In this document: positions 1 through 5,736 of the stretch, piece after piece
Position numbering within the stretch: position 1 is the first letter of the stretch
Layout: each line of letters opens with the position of its first letter
Source of the DNA: Pseudomonadota bacterium
GTDB taxonomy: Bacteria; Pseudomonadota; Gammaproteobacteria; Enterobacterales; Enterobacteriaceae
Assembly (NCBI GenBank): GCA_023425455.1
Contig: JAFACP010000113.1
Coordinates: 1-7,367, forward strand
DNA: 7,367 nucleotides
Direction: 5' to 3'
Notes under the pieces: generated by a model
The model's input: only the letters and a program-made list of their open reading frames with translations
Told to the model about the DNA's origin: nothing
The model's database searches: none
Made by a program: the position numbers and the translations under genes

Positions 1-100
1 CGACTATCCGGAAGCTGTCGTTCACGTTGCAAAAATCGCGACCGAGTTTCGCCAGCGTTTTCAGAAGCCGGTTGTCATCGACATGTTCTGCTATCGCCGT
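1..100 (+). other. Atypical, alphaproteobacteria-like segment of sucA
   Basis: The frame is open and the length matches the expected alignment, but the residues do not fit an enterobacterial SucA. Compared with the E. coli protein from memory, about 15 of the first 31 residues are identical, whereas the rest of the gene is nearly identical. The segment contains IATEFRQRF and [12 protein letters not shown], which I associate with SucA of Rhizobiales and related Alphaproteobacteria; E. coli has LALDFRNTF and RDVFIDLVCYRR. In the alphaproteobacterial form the next residues are F/Y-GHNEGDEP, but here they are the enterobacterial HGHNEADEP. The switch therefore lies between about bases 89 and 103. 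It could be gene-conversion mosaicism or a chimeric sequence join at the window edge. The comparison rests on memory, not on an alignment that was run. Confidence 0.6.
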
Positions 101-1531
101 CACGGCCATAACGAAGCGGACGAGCCAAGCGCAACCCAGCCGCTGATGTATCAGAAAATCAAAAAACACCCAACGCCGCGCAAAATCTACGCCGATAAGC
201 TGGAAGGCGACAAGGTGGCGACACTGGAAGATGCGACCGAAATGGTCAATCTGTACCGCGATGCGCTGGATGCCGGTGAATGTGTAGTGAAAGAGCTGCG
301 TCCAATGAACATGCACTCTTTCACCTGGTCGCCGTACCTCAACCACGAGTGGGATGAGAGCTATCCGAACAAGGTTGAGATGAAGCGCCTGCAGGAGCTG
401 GCTAAACGCATCAGCACCGTACCTGACGCTATCGAGATGCAGTCGCGCGTCGCGAAGATCTACACCGATCGTCAGTCAATGGCGGCGGGCGAGAAGCTGT
501 TCGACTGGGGCGGTGCGGAAACGCTGGCTTACGCGACGCTGGTTGACGAAGGGATCCCTGTGCGTCTCTCCGGCGAAGACGCAGGTCGTGGTACCTTCTT
601 CCATCGTCACGCGGTGGTCCATAACCAGGACAATGGGTCAACCTACACCCCGCTGCAGCACGTGCATAACGGTCAGGGCCAGTTCAAGGTCTGGGACTCC
701 GTGCTGTCTGAAGAAGCGGTTCTGGCATTTGAATACGGTTACGCCACTGCGGAACCGCGTACTCTGACTATCTGGGAAGCGCAGTTCGGTGACTTCGCCA
801 ACGGTGCGCAGGTGGTTATCGACCAGTTCATCTCCTCCGGCGAGCAGAAATGGGGCCGTATGTGTGGCCTGGTCATGCTGCTGCCGCACGGCTATGAAGG
901 GCAGGGCCCGGAGCACTCCTCCGCCCGTCTGGAGCGCTACCTGCAACTTTGTGCTGAACAAAACATGCAGGTGTGCGTCCCGTCCACCCCGGCTCAGGTT
1001 TACCATATGCTGCGTCGCCAGGCGCTGCGCGGTATGCGCCGTCCGCTGGTGGTGATGTCGCCGAAATCTCTGCTGCGTCATCCGCTGGCGGTCTCAAGCC
1101 TGGATGAACTGGCGAACGGAACCTTCCTGCCAGCCATCGGTGAGATTGACGAGCTGGATCCGCAGGCGGTGAAGCGTGTGGTGATGTGTTCTGGTAAGGT
1201 TTATTACGACCTGCTGGAGCAGCGTCGTAAGAATGAGCAGAAAGATGTCGCCATCGTGCGTATCGAACAACTTTATCCATTCCCGCACCAGGCGGTGCAG
1301 GAAGCCCTGAAACCATATGCCCACGTACATGATTTTGTCTGGTGCCAGGAAGAGCCGCTCAACCAGGGCGCCTGGTACTGCAGCCAGCATCATTTCCGTG
1401 AAGTGATTCCATTTGGTGCAGCCCTGCGTTATGCAGGTCGCCCGGCCTCCGCCTCTCCGGCGGTAGGGTATATGTCCGTTCACCAGAAGCAGCAGCAAGA
1501 TCTGGTCAATGACGCGCTGAACGTCGATTAA
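1..1531 (+). CDS. sucA: 2-oxoglutarate dehydrogenase E1 component, 3' part (partial at left edge)
   Basis: Thiamine-diphosphate-dependent E1 subunit of the 2-oxoglutarate dehydrogenase complex; it decarboxylates 2-oxoglutarate and passes the succinyl group to the lipoyl arm of SucB in the cytoplasm. The reading frame enters at base 2 and runs 509 codons to TAA at 1529-1531, so roughly the N-terminal 424 residues of a 933-residue protein lie outside the window. Visible landmarks are [12 protein letters not shown] (bases 92-127), the transketolase-like pyrimidine-binding domain from about base 500, and [10 protein letters not shown]; the last His, at 914-916, aligns with active-site His729 of the E. 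coli enzyme. The C-terminal third ends in the typical [16 protein letters not shown]. From about codon 34 onward the protein is near-identical to the enterobacterial form; the first ~33 codons are not (separate entry). sucB follows after 14 bp, so the genes are co-transcribed. Confidence 0.97.
   Translation, partial: DYPEAVVHVAKIATEFRQRFQKPVVIDMFCYRRHGHNEADEPSATQPLMYQKIKKHPTPRKIYADKLEGDKVATLEDATEMVNLYRDALDAGECVVKELRPMNMHSFTWSPYLNHEWDESYPNKVEMKRLQELAKRISTVPDAIEMQSRVAKIYTDRQSMAAGEKLFDWGGAETLAYATLVDEGIPVRLSGEDAGRGTFFHRHAVVHNQDNGSTYTPLQHVHNGQGQFKVWDSVLSEEAVLAFEYGYATAEPRTLTIWEAQFGDFANGAQVVIDQFISSGEQKWGRMCGLVMLLPHGYEGQGPEHSSARLERYLQLCAEQNMQVCVPSTPAQVYHMLRRQALRGMRRPLVVMSPKSLLRHPLAVSSLDELANGTFLPAIGEIDELDPQAVKRVVMCSGKVYYDLLEQRRKNEQKDVAIVRIEQLYPFPHQAVQEALKPYAHVHDFVWCQEEPLNQGAWYCSQHHFREVIPFGAALRYAGRPASASPAVGYMSVHQKQQQDLVNDALNVD
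1045..1052 (+). other. Chi octamer GCTGGTGG
   Basis: An exact copy of the E. coli Chi sequence GCTGGTGG, recognised by RecBCD during double-strand-break repair, inside sucA. Chi octamers are common in enterobacterial coding sequence because CTG and GTG codons are frequent, so this one is ordinary. Function is inferred from sequence identity only. Confidence 0.6.
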
Positions 1532-1545
1532 TTAAAGGATACATA

Positions 1546-2763
1546 ATGAGTAGCGTAGATATTCTTGTTCCCGACCTGCCTGAGTCCGTAGCAGATGCGA
1601 CTGTCGCCACCTGGCACAAAAAACCGGGTGATGCGGTAACCCGCGACGAAGTGCTGGTAGAAATCGAAACTGACAAAGTGGTACTGGAAGTACCGGCTTC
1701 AGCGGATGGCATTCTGGATGCGGTTCTGGAAGATGAAGGTACGACCGTGACCTCTCGCCAGATCCTGGGTCGCCTGCGTGAAGGCAACAGCTCTGGTAAA
1801 GAGTCCAGCGCGAAGTCTGAAGAGAAAGCATCGACGCCGGCACAGCGTCAGCAGGCTTCTCTGGAAGAGCAGACCAACGATGCACTTAGCCCGGCGATCC
1901 GTCGTCTGCTGGCTGAACATAACCTGGATGCGGCAGCCATTAAAGGGACCGGTGTGGGTGGTCGTCTGACCCGTGAAGACATCGAAAAACACCTGGCGAA
2001 AGCGCCTGCGAAAGAAGAGAGCAAAGCGCCTGCTGCTGCCGCTGCGCAGCCTGCGCTCGGTGCCCGCAGCGAGAAACGCGTCCCGATGACTCGCCTGCGT
2101 AAGCGTGTGGCCGAACGTCTGCTGGAAGCGAAAAACTCCACCGCGATGCTGACGACCTTCAACGAAGTCAACATGAAGCCAATCATGGACCTGCGTAAGC
2201 AGTACGGCGACGCCTTTGAAAAACGTCACGGTATTCGTCTGGGCTTTATGTCGTTCTACGTGAAAGCGGTAGTGGAAGCGCTGAAACGCTATCCGGAAGT
2301 GAACGCCTCCATCGATGGCGATGACGTGGTGTATCACAACTACTTCGACGTGAGCATGGCTGTTTCAACCCCACGTGGCCTGGTGACCCCGGTTCTGCGT
2401 GACGTTGACACCCTCGGCATGGCGGATATCGAGAAGAACATTAAAGAGCTGGCGGTGAAAGGCCGTGACGGCAAGCTGACCGTAGATGATCTGACCGGCG
2501 GTAACATCACCATCACCAACGGTGGGGTGTTTGGTTCTCTGATGTCGACGCCAATTATCAACCCACCGCAGAGTGCGATCCTGGGTATGCACGCCATCAA
2601 AGACCGCCCAATGGCGGTAGACGGTAAAGTGGAGATCCTGCCAATGATGTATCTGGCGCTCTCTTACGATCACCGTCTGATCGATGGCCGTGAATCTGTG
2701 GGCTTCCTGGTTGCCATCAAAGAGCTGCTGGAAGATCCAACGCGTCTGCTGCTGGACGTGTAG
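1546..2763 (+). CDS. sucB: Dihydrolipoyllysine succinyltransferase (E2 of 2-oxoglutarate dehydrogenase)
   Basis: Core E2 subunit of the 2-oxoglutarate dehydrogenase complex; it carries the succinyl group on a lipoyl-lysine and transfers it to CoA. The protein has 405 residues, the same as E. coli SucB. Domain order: lipoyl domain at about residues 3-77 with the lipoylated lysine in ETDKVVLEV (Lys44 counting Met, bases 1675-1677); an Ala/Ser/Glu/Lys-rich linker; the E3-binding (peripheral subunit-binding) domain at about 111-151; a second Ala/Pro-rich linker; and the catalytic domain from about 175 to the end. The active-site motif SYDHRLIDG contains His376 and Asp380. The ATG at 1546 is preceded by AAAGGA at 1534-1539 at good spacing, and the N terminus [15 protein letters not shown] is the conserved one. 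The gene ends in tandem stops, TAGTAG. It shares its transcript with sucA. Confidence 0.98.
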   Translation: MSSVDILVPDLPESVADATVATWHKKPGDAVTRDEVLVEIETDKVVLEVPASADGILDAVLEDEGTTVTSRQILGRLREGNSSGKESSAKSEEKASTPAQRQQASLEEQTNDALSPAIRRLLAEHNLDAAAIKGTGVGGRLTREDIEKHLAKAPAKEESKAPAAAAAQPALGARSEKRVPMTRLRKRVAERLLEAKNSTAMLTTFNEVNMKPIMDLRKQYGDAFEKRHGIRLGFMSFYVKAVVEALKRYPEVNASIDGDDVVYHNYFDVSMAVSTPRGLVTPVLRDVDTLGMADIEKNIKELAVKGRDGKLTVDDLTGGNITITNGGVFGSLMSTPIINPPQSAILGMHAIKDRPMAVDGKVEILPMMYLALSYDHRLIDGRESVGFLVAIKELLEDPTRLLLDV

Positions 2764-2782
2764 TAGTTTTTTAGCATCACCT

Positions 2783-2817
2783 GCCCTCCAGGCCCGCCAG
2801 GGTGCCGGTCTGGAGGC
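2783..2817 (+). other. GC-rich stem-loop between sucB and sucC
   Basis: Inverted repeat in the 91-bp gap. CCTCCAG at 2785-2791 pairs with CTGGAGG at 2810-2816, and G2783 can pair with C2817 across a bulge. The 18-nt loop can fold further, with CCC 2793-2795 against GGG 2800-2802. Only three T follow directly, so it is a poor intrinsic terminator. A structure here could protect the upstream sucAB message, mark an RNase processing site or act as a partial attenuator. As I recall, E. coli carries REP-type palindromes in this same gap. This copy does not match the E. coli REP consensus I know, so I call it only a stem-loop. Confidence 0.6.
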
Positions 2818-2854
2818 TTTATGATAACGATTACCTGAAAAGTGGATAGAACGC

Positions 2855-4021
2855 ATGAATTTACATGAATATCAGGCCAAACAGCTGTTTGCCCGCTATG
2901 GTTTACCCGCTCCGGTGGGTTACGCCTGTACTACCCCGCGTGAAGCTGAAGAAGCCGCGTCTAAAATCGGTACCGGCCCGTGGGTAGTGAAATGTCAGGT
3001 TCACGCTGGTGGCCGTGGTAAAGCGGGCGGCGTGAAAGTCGTTAAAAGCAAAGAAGAGATCCGCGCCTTCGCTGAACACTGGCTGGGTAAACGTCTGGTG
3101 ACGTATCAAACAGATGCCAGCGGTCAGCCGGTTAACCAGATTCTGGTTGAAGCGGCGACGGATATCGCCAAAGAGCTGTATCTGGGCGCGGTTGTTGACC
3201 GTAGCTCCCGTCGCGTGGTGTTCATGGCCTCGACCGAAGGTGGCGTGGAAATCGAAAAAGTGGCGGAAGAAACGCCACACCTGATCCACAAAGTGGCTAT
3301 CGATCCGCTGGCAGGCCCAATGCCTTACCAGGGACGTGAGCTGGCGTTCAAACTGGGTCTGGAAGGCAAGCTGGTTCAGCAGTTCACCAAGATCTTCATG
3401 GGTCTGGCGACCATCTTCCTTGAGCGTGATCTGGCGCTGATCGAAATCAACCCGCTGGTGATCACCACGCAGGGCGATCTGATCTGCCTCGACGGCAAAC
3501 TGGGTGCTGATGGTAATGCCCTGTTCCGCCAGCCCGATCTGCGCGAAATGCGCGACCAGTCTCAGGAAGACCCGCGTGAAGCGCAGGCTGCACAATGGGA
3601 ACTGAACTACGTCGCGCTGGATGGCAACATCGGCTGTATGGTTAACGGCGCGGGCCTGGCGATGGGCACTATGGACATCGTTAAGCTGCACGGCGGTGAA
3701 CCGGCGAACTTCCTGGACGTTGGCGGCGGCGCAACCAAAGAGCGCGTCACCGAAGCGTTCAAAATCATTCTCTCTGACGACAATGTTAAAGCCGTACTGG
3801 TTAACATCTTCGGCGGTATCGTACGTTGCGATCTGATCGCTGACGGTATTATCGGCGCGGTGGAAGAGGTGGGCGTTAACGTCCCGGTGGTTGTTCGTCT
3901 GGAAGGTAACAACGCTGAACTCGGCGCGAAAAAACTGGCTGACAGCGGCCTGAATATTATTGCAGCGAAAAGTCTGACGGATGCAGCTCAGCAGGTTGTT
4001 GCCGCAGTGGAGGGGAAATAA
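2855..4021 (+). CDS. sucC: Succinyl-CoA synthetase (ADP-forming), beta subunit
   Basis: Beta subunit of succinyl-CoA synthetase, which with SucD converts succinyl-CoA, ADP and phosphate to succinate, ATP and CoA. It binds the nucleotide and completes the succinate site. The length is 388 residues, as in E. coli. An N-terminal ATP-grasp domain spans about residues 2-240, with Lys46, the glycine-rich [13 protein letters not shown] (49-61), Glu99 and Glu107 at the nucleotide site, and Asn199 and Asp213 as magnesium ligands. The C-terminal ligase domain contains Asn264 and the phosphate/CoA-side motif GGIVRCD (320-326). The start is fixed by the conserved [12 protein letters not shown]. The ribosome binding site is weak (GTGGA, about 2843-2846, about 8 nt upstream). 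Its stop overlaps the sucD start as TAATG, which indicates translational coupling and equal production of the two subunits. Confidence 0.98.
   Translation: MNLHEYQAKQLFARYGLPAPVGYACTTPREAEEAASKIGTGPWVVKCQVHAGGRGKAGGVKVVKSKEEIRAFAEHWLGKRLVTYQTDASGQPVNQILVEAATDIAKELYLGAVVDRSSRRVVFMASTEGGVEIEKVAEETPHLIHKVAIDPLAGPMPYQGRELAFKLGLEGKLVQQFTKIFMGLATIFLERDLALIEINPLVITTQGDLICLDGKLGADGNALFRQPDLREMRDQSQEDPREAQAAQWELNYVALDGNIGCMVNGAGLAMGTMDIVKLHGGEPANFLDVGGGATKERVTEAFKIILSDDNVKAVLVNIFGGIVRCDLIADGIIGAVEEVGVNVPVVVRLEGNNAELGAKKLADSGLNIIAAKSLTDAAQQVVAAVEGK
3005..3012 (+). other. Chi octamer GCTGGTGG
   Basis: A second exact GCTGGTGG, within the glycine-rich ATP-grasp loop codons of sucC and in the same orientation as the one in sucA. 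It probably arises from the codons for Ala-Gly-Gly. RecBCD recognition is inferred from sequence only. Confidence 0.6.
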
Positions 4022-4890
4022 TGTCCGTTTTGATTGATAAGAACACCAAAGTTATCTGCCAGGGCTTCACCGGAAGCCAGGGGACTTTCCACTCCGAACA
4101 GGCTATTGCCTACGGTACCCAGATGGTTGGCGGCGTAACGCCAGGCAAAGGCGGCACCACGCACCTCGGTCTGCCGGTGTTCAACACCGTGCGCGAAGCC
4201 GTAGAAGCGACCGGCGCGACCGCAACGGTGATCTACGTGCCGGCGCCATTCTGCAAAGACTCCATCCTTGAAGCTATCGATGCGGGCATCAAACTGATTA
4301 TAACCATTACCGAAGGTATCCCGACGCTGGATATGCTGACGGTTAAGGTGAAGCTGGATGAAGCGGGCGTGCGCATGATTGGCCCTAACTGCCCGGGTGT
4401 TATCACCCCAGGCGAGTGCAAAATCGGCATCATGCCAGGCCATATTCACCGTCCGGGCAAAGTGGGTATCGTCTCCCGCTCAGGGACGCTGACCTATGAA
4501 GCGGTGAAGCAGACCACTGACTACGGTTTCGGCCAGTCCACCTGCGTGGGCATCGGCGGTGACCCCATCCCTGGCTCTAACTTCATCGACATCCTGAAAC
4601 TGTTCCAGGAAGACCCGCAGACTGAAGCGATCGTGATGATCGGCGAAATCGGCGGCAGCGCGGAAGAAGAAGCGGCGGCGTATATCAAAGAGCACGTGAC
4701 AAAACCGGTTGTGGGCTATATTGCCGGTGTTACCGCGCCAAAAGGTAAACGTATGGGCCACGCAGGCGCCATTATCGCGGGGGGTAAAGGTACGGCTGAC
4801 GAGAAATTTGCCGCACTGGAGGCCGCTGGCGTGAAAACCGTTCGCAGCCTGGCTGATATTGGTGAAGCACTGAAATCCATCATTAAGTAA
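4021..4890 (+). CDS. sucD: Succinyl-CoA synthetase, alpha subunit
   Basis: Alpha subunit of succinyl-CoA synthetase; it binds CoA and carries the phosphohistidine intermediate that moves phosphate between succinyl-phosphate and ADP bound to SucC. The length is 289 residues, as in E. coli. The N-terminal Rossmann CoA-binding domain has [10 protein letters not shown] (15-24), Lys43 and the ITE segment (96-98). The ligase domain has GPNCPG (121-126), the family signature around SRSGTLTYE (152-160) and the active-site loop GKRMGHAGA, whose His247 (bases 4759-4761) is the phosphorylated residue (His246 in E. coli numbering without Met). The ATG at 4021 shares its A with the sucC stop and has GGAGGGG at 4009-4015, 5 nt upstream, a strong site inside sucC. 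It is the last gene of the operon; an intrinsic terminator follows 62 bp downstream. Confidence 0.98.
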   Translation: MSVLIDKNTKVICQGFTGSQGTFHSEQAIAYGTQMVGGVTPGKGGTTHLGLPVFNTVREAVEATGATATVIYVPAPFCKDSILEAIDAGIKLIITITEGIPTLDMLTVKVKLDEAGVRMIGPNCPGVITPGECKIGIMPGHIHRPGKVGIVSRSGTLTYEAVKQTTDYGFGQSTCVGIGGDPIPGSNFIDILKLFQEDPQTEAIVMIGEIGGSAEEEAAAYIKEHVTKPVVGYIAGVTAPKGKRMGHAGAIIAGGKGTADEKFAALEAAGVKTVRSLADIGEALKSIIK

Positions 4891-4977
4891 GTCCTCTCTG
4901 CTCCCTGATAAAGGGAGCGTTGCACGATAAGAATGTCCGTTTCGACATGGTTGGCCGCTGAAAAGCGGCCTTTTTTT
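4891..4977 (+). ncRNA. sdhX: Probable SdhX (RybD) sRNA from the sucD 3' UTR
   Basis: In E. coli and Salmonella the 3' end of the sdhCDAB-sucABCD transcript is processed by RNase E to the Hfq-binding sRNA SdhX, which represses ackA and other targets and links TCA-cycle activity to acetate metabolism. The same position here has the needed architecture. A perfect 7-bp stem-loop (4900-4906 with 4912-4918, loop GATAA) lies just after the stop codon. A largely unpaired region follows (4919-4952, with a weak 5-bp dyad, ATGTC 4933-4937 and GACAT 4944-4948). The transcript ends in a terminator with seven T, typical of Hfq-bound RNAs. The mature 5' end cannot be read from sequence and could lie anywhere from 4891 to about 4931. 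Identity is inferred from position and architecture. Confidence 0.72.
4953..4977 (+). terminator. Rho-independent terminator after sucD
   Basis: GGCCGCT (4953-4959) pairs perfectly with AGCGGCC (4964-4970) around a GAAA tetraloop, and seven T follow directly (4971-4977). The stem is 7 bp and very GC-rich. It should end the sdh-suc transcript, insulate cydA from it, and form the 3' end and Hfq-binding tail of the SdhX-like RNA. Confidence 0.95.
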
Positions 4978-5128
4978 ATCTCCCGGGCCGGTACGATCCC
5001 ACGGCGAGGGAAGGGGAGGGGCCTGGATGCAATCGGCAGGGTTTACGGCATGTTGGCGAAAGCATCTGTCTAAAACAACGAGCCTGGCGCGGGTGCGCCT
5101 CCTGCGACATAAAATAGTCACAGTGCGG

Positions 5129-5138
5129 TGTTAATTTA
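5129..5138 (+). promoter_or_regulatory. Possible ArcA-P element, distal
   Basis: TGTTAATTTA matches the older ArcA box (A/T)GTTAATTA(A/T) at nine of ten positions. Related AT-rich words follow nearby (GATTAATAAA at 5141-5150, ATGTAATTAA at 5161-5170). ArcA-P activates cydAB in E. coli from several upstream sites. This one is about 310 bp upstream of the predicted start, and AT-rich DNA yields such matches by chance. Confidence 0.3.
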
Positions 5139-5291
5139 AAGATTAATAAAGGTAAAATAAATGTAATTAAGCAGAATTGAACGCTGCAGATGGAAAATGA
5201 CCGTGAAGGCGCTATCATTATTTGTTGAGCGCAATAAATCCGGCGTTATCACGTTAATAAAAATCACCTCAGTTTATATTCCCGCCCACAT

Positions 5292-5305
5292 TTGATAACC
5301 ATAAA
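5292..5305 (+). promoter_or_regulatory. FNR-like site, upstream
   Basis: TTGAT-AACC-ATAAA matches the FNR consensus TTGAT-N4-ATCAA at nine of ten specified positions. Its centre is 94 bp upstream of the perfect FNR palindrome and about 147 bp upstream of the predicted start of transcription. I do not recall a third FNR site at E. coli cydA, so this is an inference from sequence only. Confidence 0.35.
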
Positions 5306-5355
5306 TACGTTACAGCGCACATGTTTTTAACATGAATTTCACTATGATTACCACG

Positions 5356-5373
5356 ATTAAACATTGTTAACAG
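5356..5373 (+). promoter_or_regulatory. Possible ArcA-P binding element, promoter-proximal
   Basis: The segment has two TTAA-ACA-like words one helical turn apart: TTAAACA from 5357 and TTAACA at 5367-5372. It includes the palindrome TGTTAACA at 5365-5372. Spaced TGTTA-type direct repeats are the usual ArcA pattern, and ArcA-P activation of cydAB in low oxygen is well established in E. coli. The position, about 75-90 bp upstream of the predicted start, suits an activator. The exact boundaries are uncertain. Confidence 0.45.
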
Positions 5374-5385
5374 AAACGGGTGATT

Positions 5386-5399
5386 TTGATTTAAATCAA
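5386..5399 (+). promoter_or_regulatory. FNR binding site, perfect palindrome
   Basis: TTGATTTAAATCAA is an exact match to TTGAT-N4-ATCAA and is fully palindromic. Its centre lies 53.5 bp upstream of the predicted cydA start of transcription (5446), the position I recall for the upstream FNR site at E. coli cydA, where FNR represses the operon under strict anaerobiosis and so limits ArcA activation to microaerobic conditions. Confidence 0.85.
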
Positions 5400-5409
5400 T
5401 GTTTAATAC

Positions 5410-5438
5410 TTGGAAAAAGCCTCAAAAAGGCGTTAAAT
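5410..5438 (+). promoter_or_regulatory. Main cydA promoter (P1-like), sigma-70 type
   Basis: A -35 element TTGGAA (5410-5415) and a -10 element TTAAAT (5433-5438) are separated by 17 bp, each matching four of six consensus bases. This predicts initiation near G5446, about 290 nt upstream of cydA. Weak hexamers fit a promoter that depends on ArcA-P. The spacer holds a small inverted repeat (GCCT 5419-5422 and AGGC 5428-5431). The spacing to both FNR sites supports the assignment. Confidence 0.75.
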
Positions 5439-5451
5439 TGTCCGCGATCAA
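5438..5451 (+). promoter_or_regulatory. FNR binding site over the start of transcription (degenerate)
   Basis: TTGTC-CGCG-ATCAA has one perfect half-site and one matching three of five. Its centre is exactly 52 bp from the centre of the perfect FNR site. That corresponds to the -53.5 and -1 pair I recall for E. coli cydA, where FNR at -1 would block RNA polymerase. The spacing match is stronger evidence than the sequence match alone. Confidence 0.65.
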
Positions 5452-5530
5452 AATGGCCGAAAAGTGGTAATTTTGCTATAAATTGATCACTGTCGAAAAA
5501 CGTAAAAGTGATTCACTAAAAACCTGTTTA

Positions 5531-5558
5531 TTGTAAGGGTTTTGCAGCGTATTATATT
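5531..5558 (+). promoter_or_regulatory. Possible secondary cydA promoter
   Basis: TTGTAA (5531-5536, four of six) and TATATT (5553-5558, five of six) are separated by 16 bp, predicting initiation near 5565. Several start points downstream of P1 have been reported for E. coli cydA, so an internal promoter is plausible, but AT-rich DNA gives many such matches. Confidence 0.35.
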
Positions 5559-5633
5559 TGCGGGATCAATTTGGTTTTTTTCTTAACGTATTTGTAACCT
5601 TTCGCCATTGTTTTTTTCCTTCCCGGGATTTCA

Positions 5634-5723
5634 ATGACGCTCAGGCTGCAGATAATTTTGTATTGGGGCATGCGTGTGAATCCTTATCTAACGGGGTTCA
5701 CTCTCGGAGTCTTCATGCGATGA
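5634..5723 (+). CDS. Candidate 29-codon leader ORF upstream of cydA
   Basis: ATG at 5634 opens a 29-codon frame that ends in TGA at 5721-5723, 2 nt before the cydA ribosome binding site. GGGA at 5625-5628, 5 nt upstream, is a modest ribosome binding site. The product begins [12 protein letters not shown] and ends [11 protein letters not shown]: hydrophobic, with four positive charges and no acidic residue, as in a short membrane-inserting peptide. An internal ATG at 5670 would give a 17-residue version, and a second GGAG (5706-5709) lies inside the frame. Translation would open or occlude the cydA start region. I do not recognise the peptide as a named product, and a chance frame of 30 codons is possible. 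The case rests on the conserved-looking sequence and the position. Confidence 0.35.
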   Translation: MTLRLQIILYWGMRVNPYLTGFTLGVFMR

Positions 5724-5725
5724 GC

Positions 5726-5731
5726 AAGGAG
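5726..5731 (+). promoter_or_regulatory. Ribosome binding site that decides the cydA start
   Basis: AAGGAG is followed by TC and then ATGATG. The first ATG (5734) is only 2 nt from the site and the second (5737) is 5 nt away. The second also gives the conserved 522-residue product, so 5737 is preferred. A five-codon frame (5720-5737) spans the ribosome binding site, and its TGA stop (5735-5737) overlaps the cydA start. Confidence 0.8.
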
Positions 5732-5736
5732 TCATG

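Larger units (their letters stand above)
4978..5385. other. Non-coding region between the suc terminator and the cydA promoter
   Basis: No gene is supported here on either strand. The first ~120 bases are GC-rich, with a small dyad (GGCGC 5086-5090 and GCGCC 5095-5099) that lacks a T tract. From about 5105 the composition turns sharply AT-rich and stays so to about 5620, as expected for a region bound by regulators and H-NS. It contains a 6-bp dyad CATGTT-TTT-AACATG (5320-5334), an FNR-like site and ArcA-like elements (separate entries). In E. coli K-12 the mngR-mngA-mngB genes lie between sucD and cydA; there is no trace of them here. Confidence 0.7.
5446..5736 (+). other. Long 5' leader of the cydAB transcript
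   Basis: If transcription starts near 5446, the leader is about 290 nt. It begins AT-rich, contains two runs of seven T (5575-5581 and 5611-5617) that are not preceded by stable hairpins, and ends with a stretch from about 5630 to 5733 that I remember as nearly the same in E. coli. That final stretch contains a small open reading frame (5634-5723) and several ATG triplets. The length, the U-rich tracts and the conserved end suggest post-transcriptional control; no known riboswitch pattern is recognised. Confidence 0.5.

Noticed and set aside
513..767. Out-of-frame plus-strand open frames inside sucA, sucB, sucC and cydA
   Set aside because: They are shadows of the real frames: Arg-, Ser- and Trp-rich products without domain patterns or ribosome binding sites.
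2903..3691. 262-codon open frame antisense to sucC, and similar long antisense frames (1699-2337, 4480-5121, 638-1081)
   Set aside because: These lie opposite highly conserved genes in the codon phase where strong codon bias suppresses antisense stops. Their products are rich in His, Arg, Gln and Phe and resemble no family I know.
5086..5099. GGCGC-GGGT-GCGCC hairpin as a second terminator
   Set aside because: The stem is only 5 bp and no T tract follows, so it would not terminate; the strong terminator at 4953-4977 already fulfils that role.
4976..5218. 80-codon open frame on the minus strand in the sucD-cydA gap
   Set aside because: It has no ribosome binding site upstream of its ATG on that strand, it runs into the terminator hairpin of sucD, and its composition changes midway with the underlying DNA. 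It looks like a chance frame.
5483..5496. TTGAT-CACT-GTCGA as another FNR site
   Set aside because: Only one half-site matches well (the second matches three of five), it lies within the transcribed leader, and it does not fit the spacing of the other sites.
5575..5617. Two T7 runs in the cydA leader as attenuator terminators
   Set aside because: I could not find a stable GC-rich stem directly upstream of either run, so classical intrinsic attenuation is not supported.
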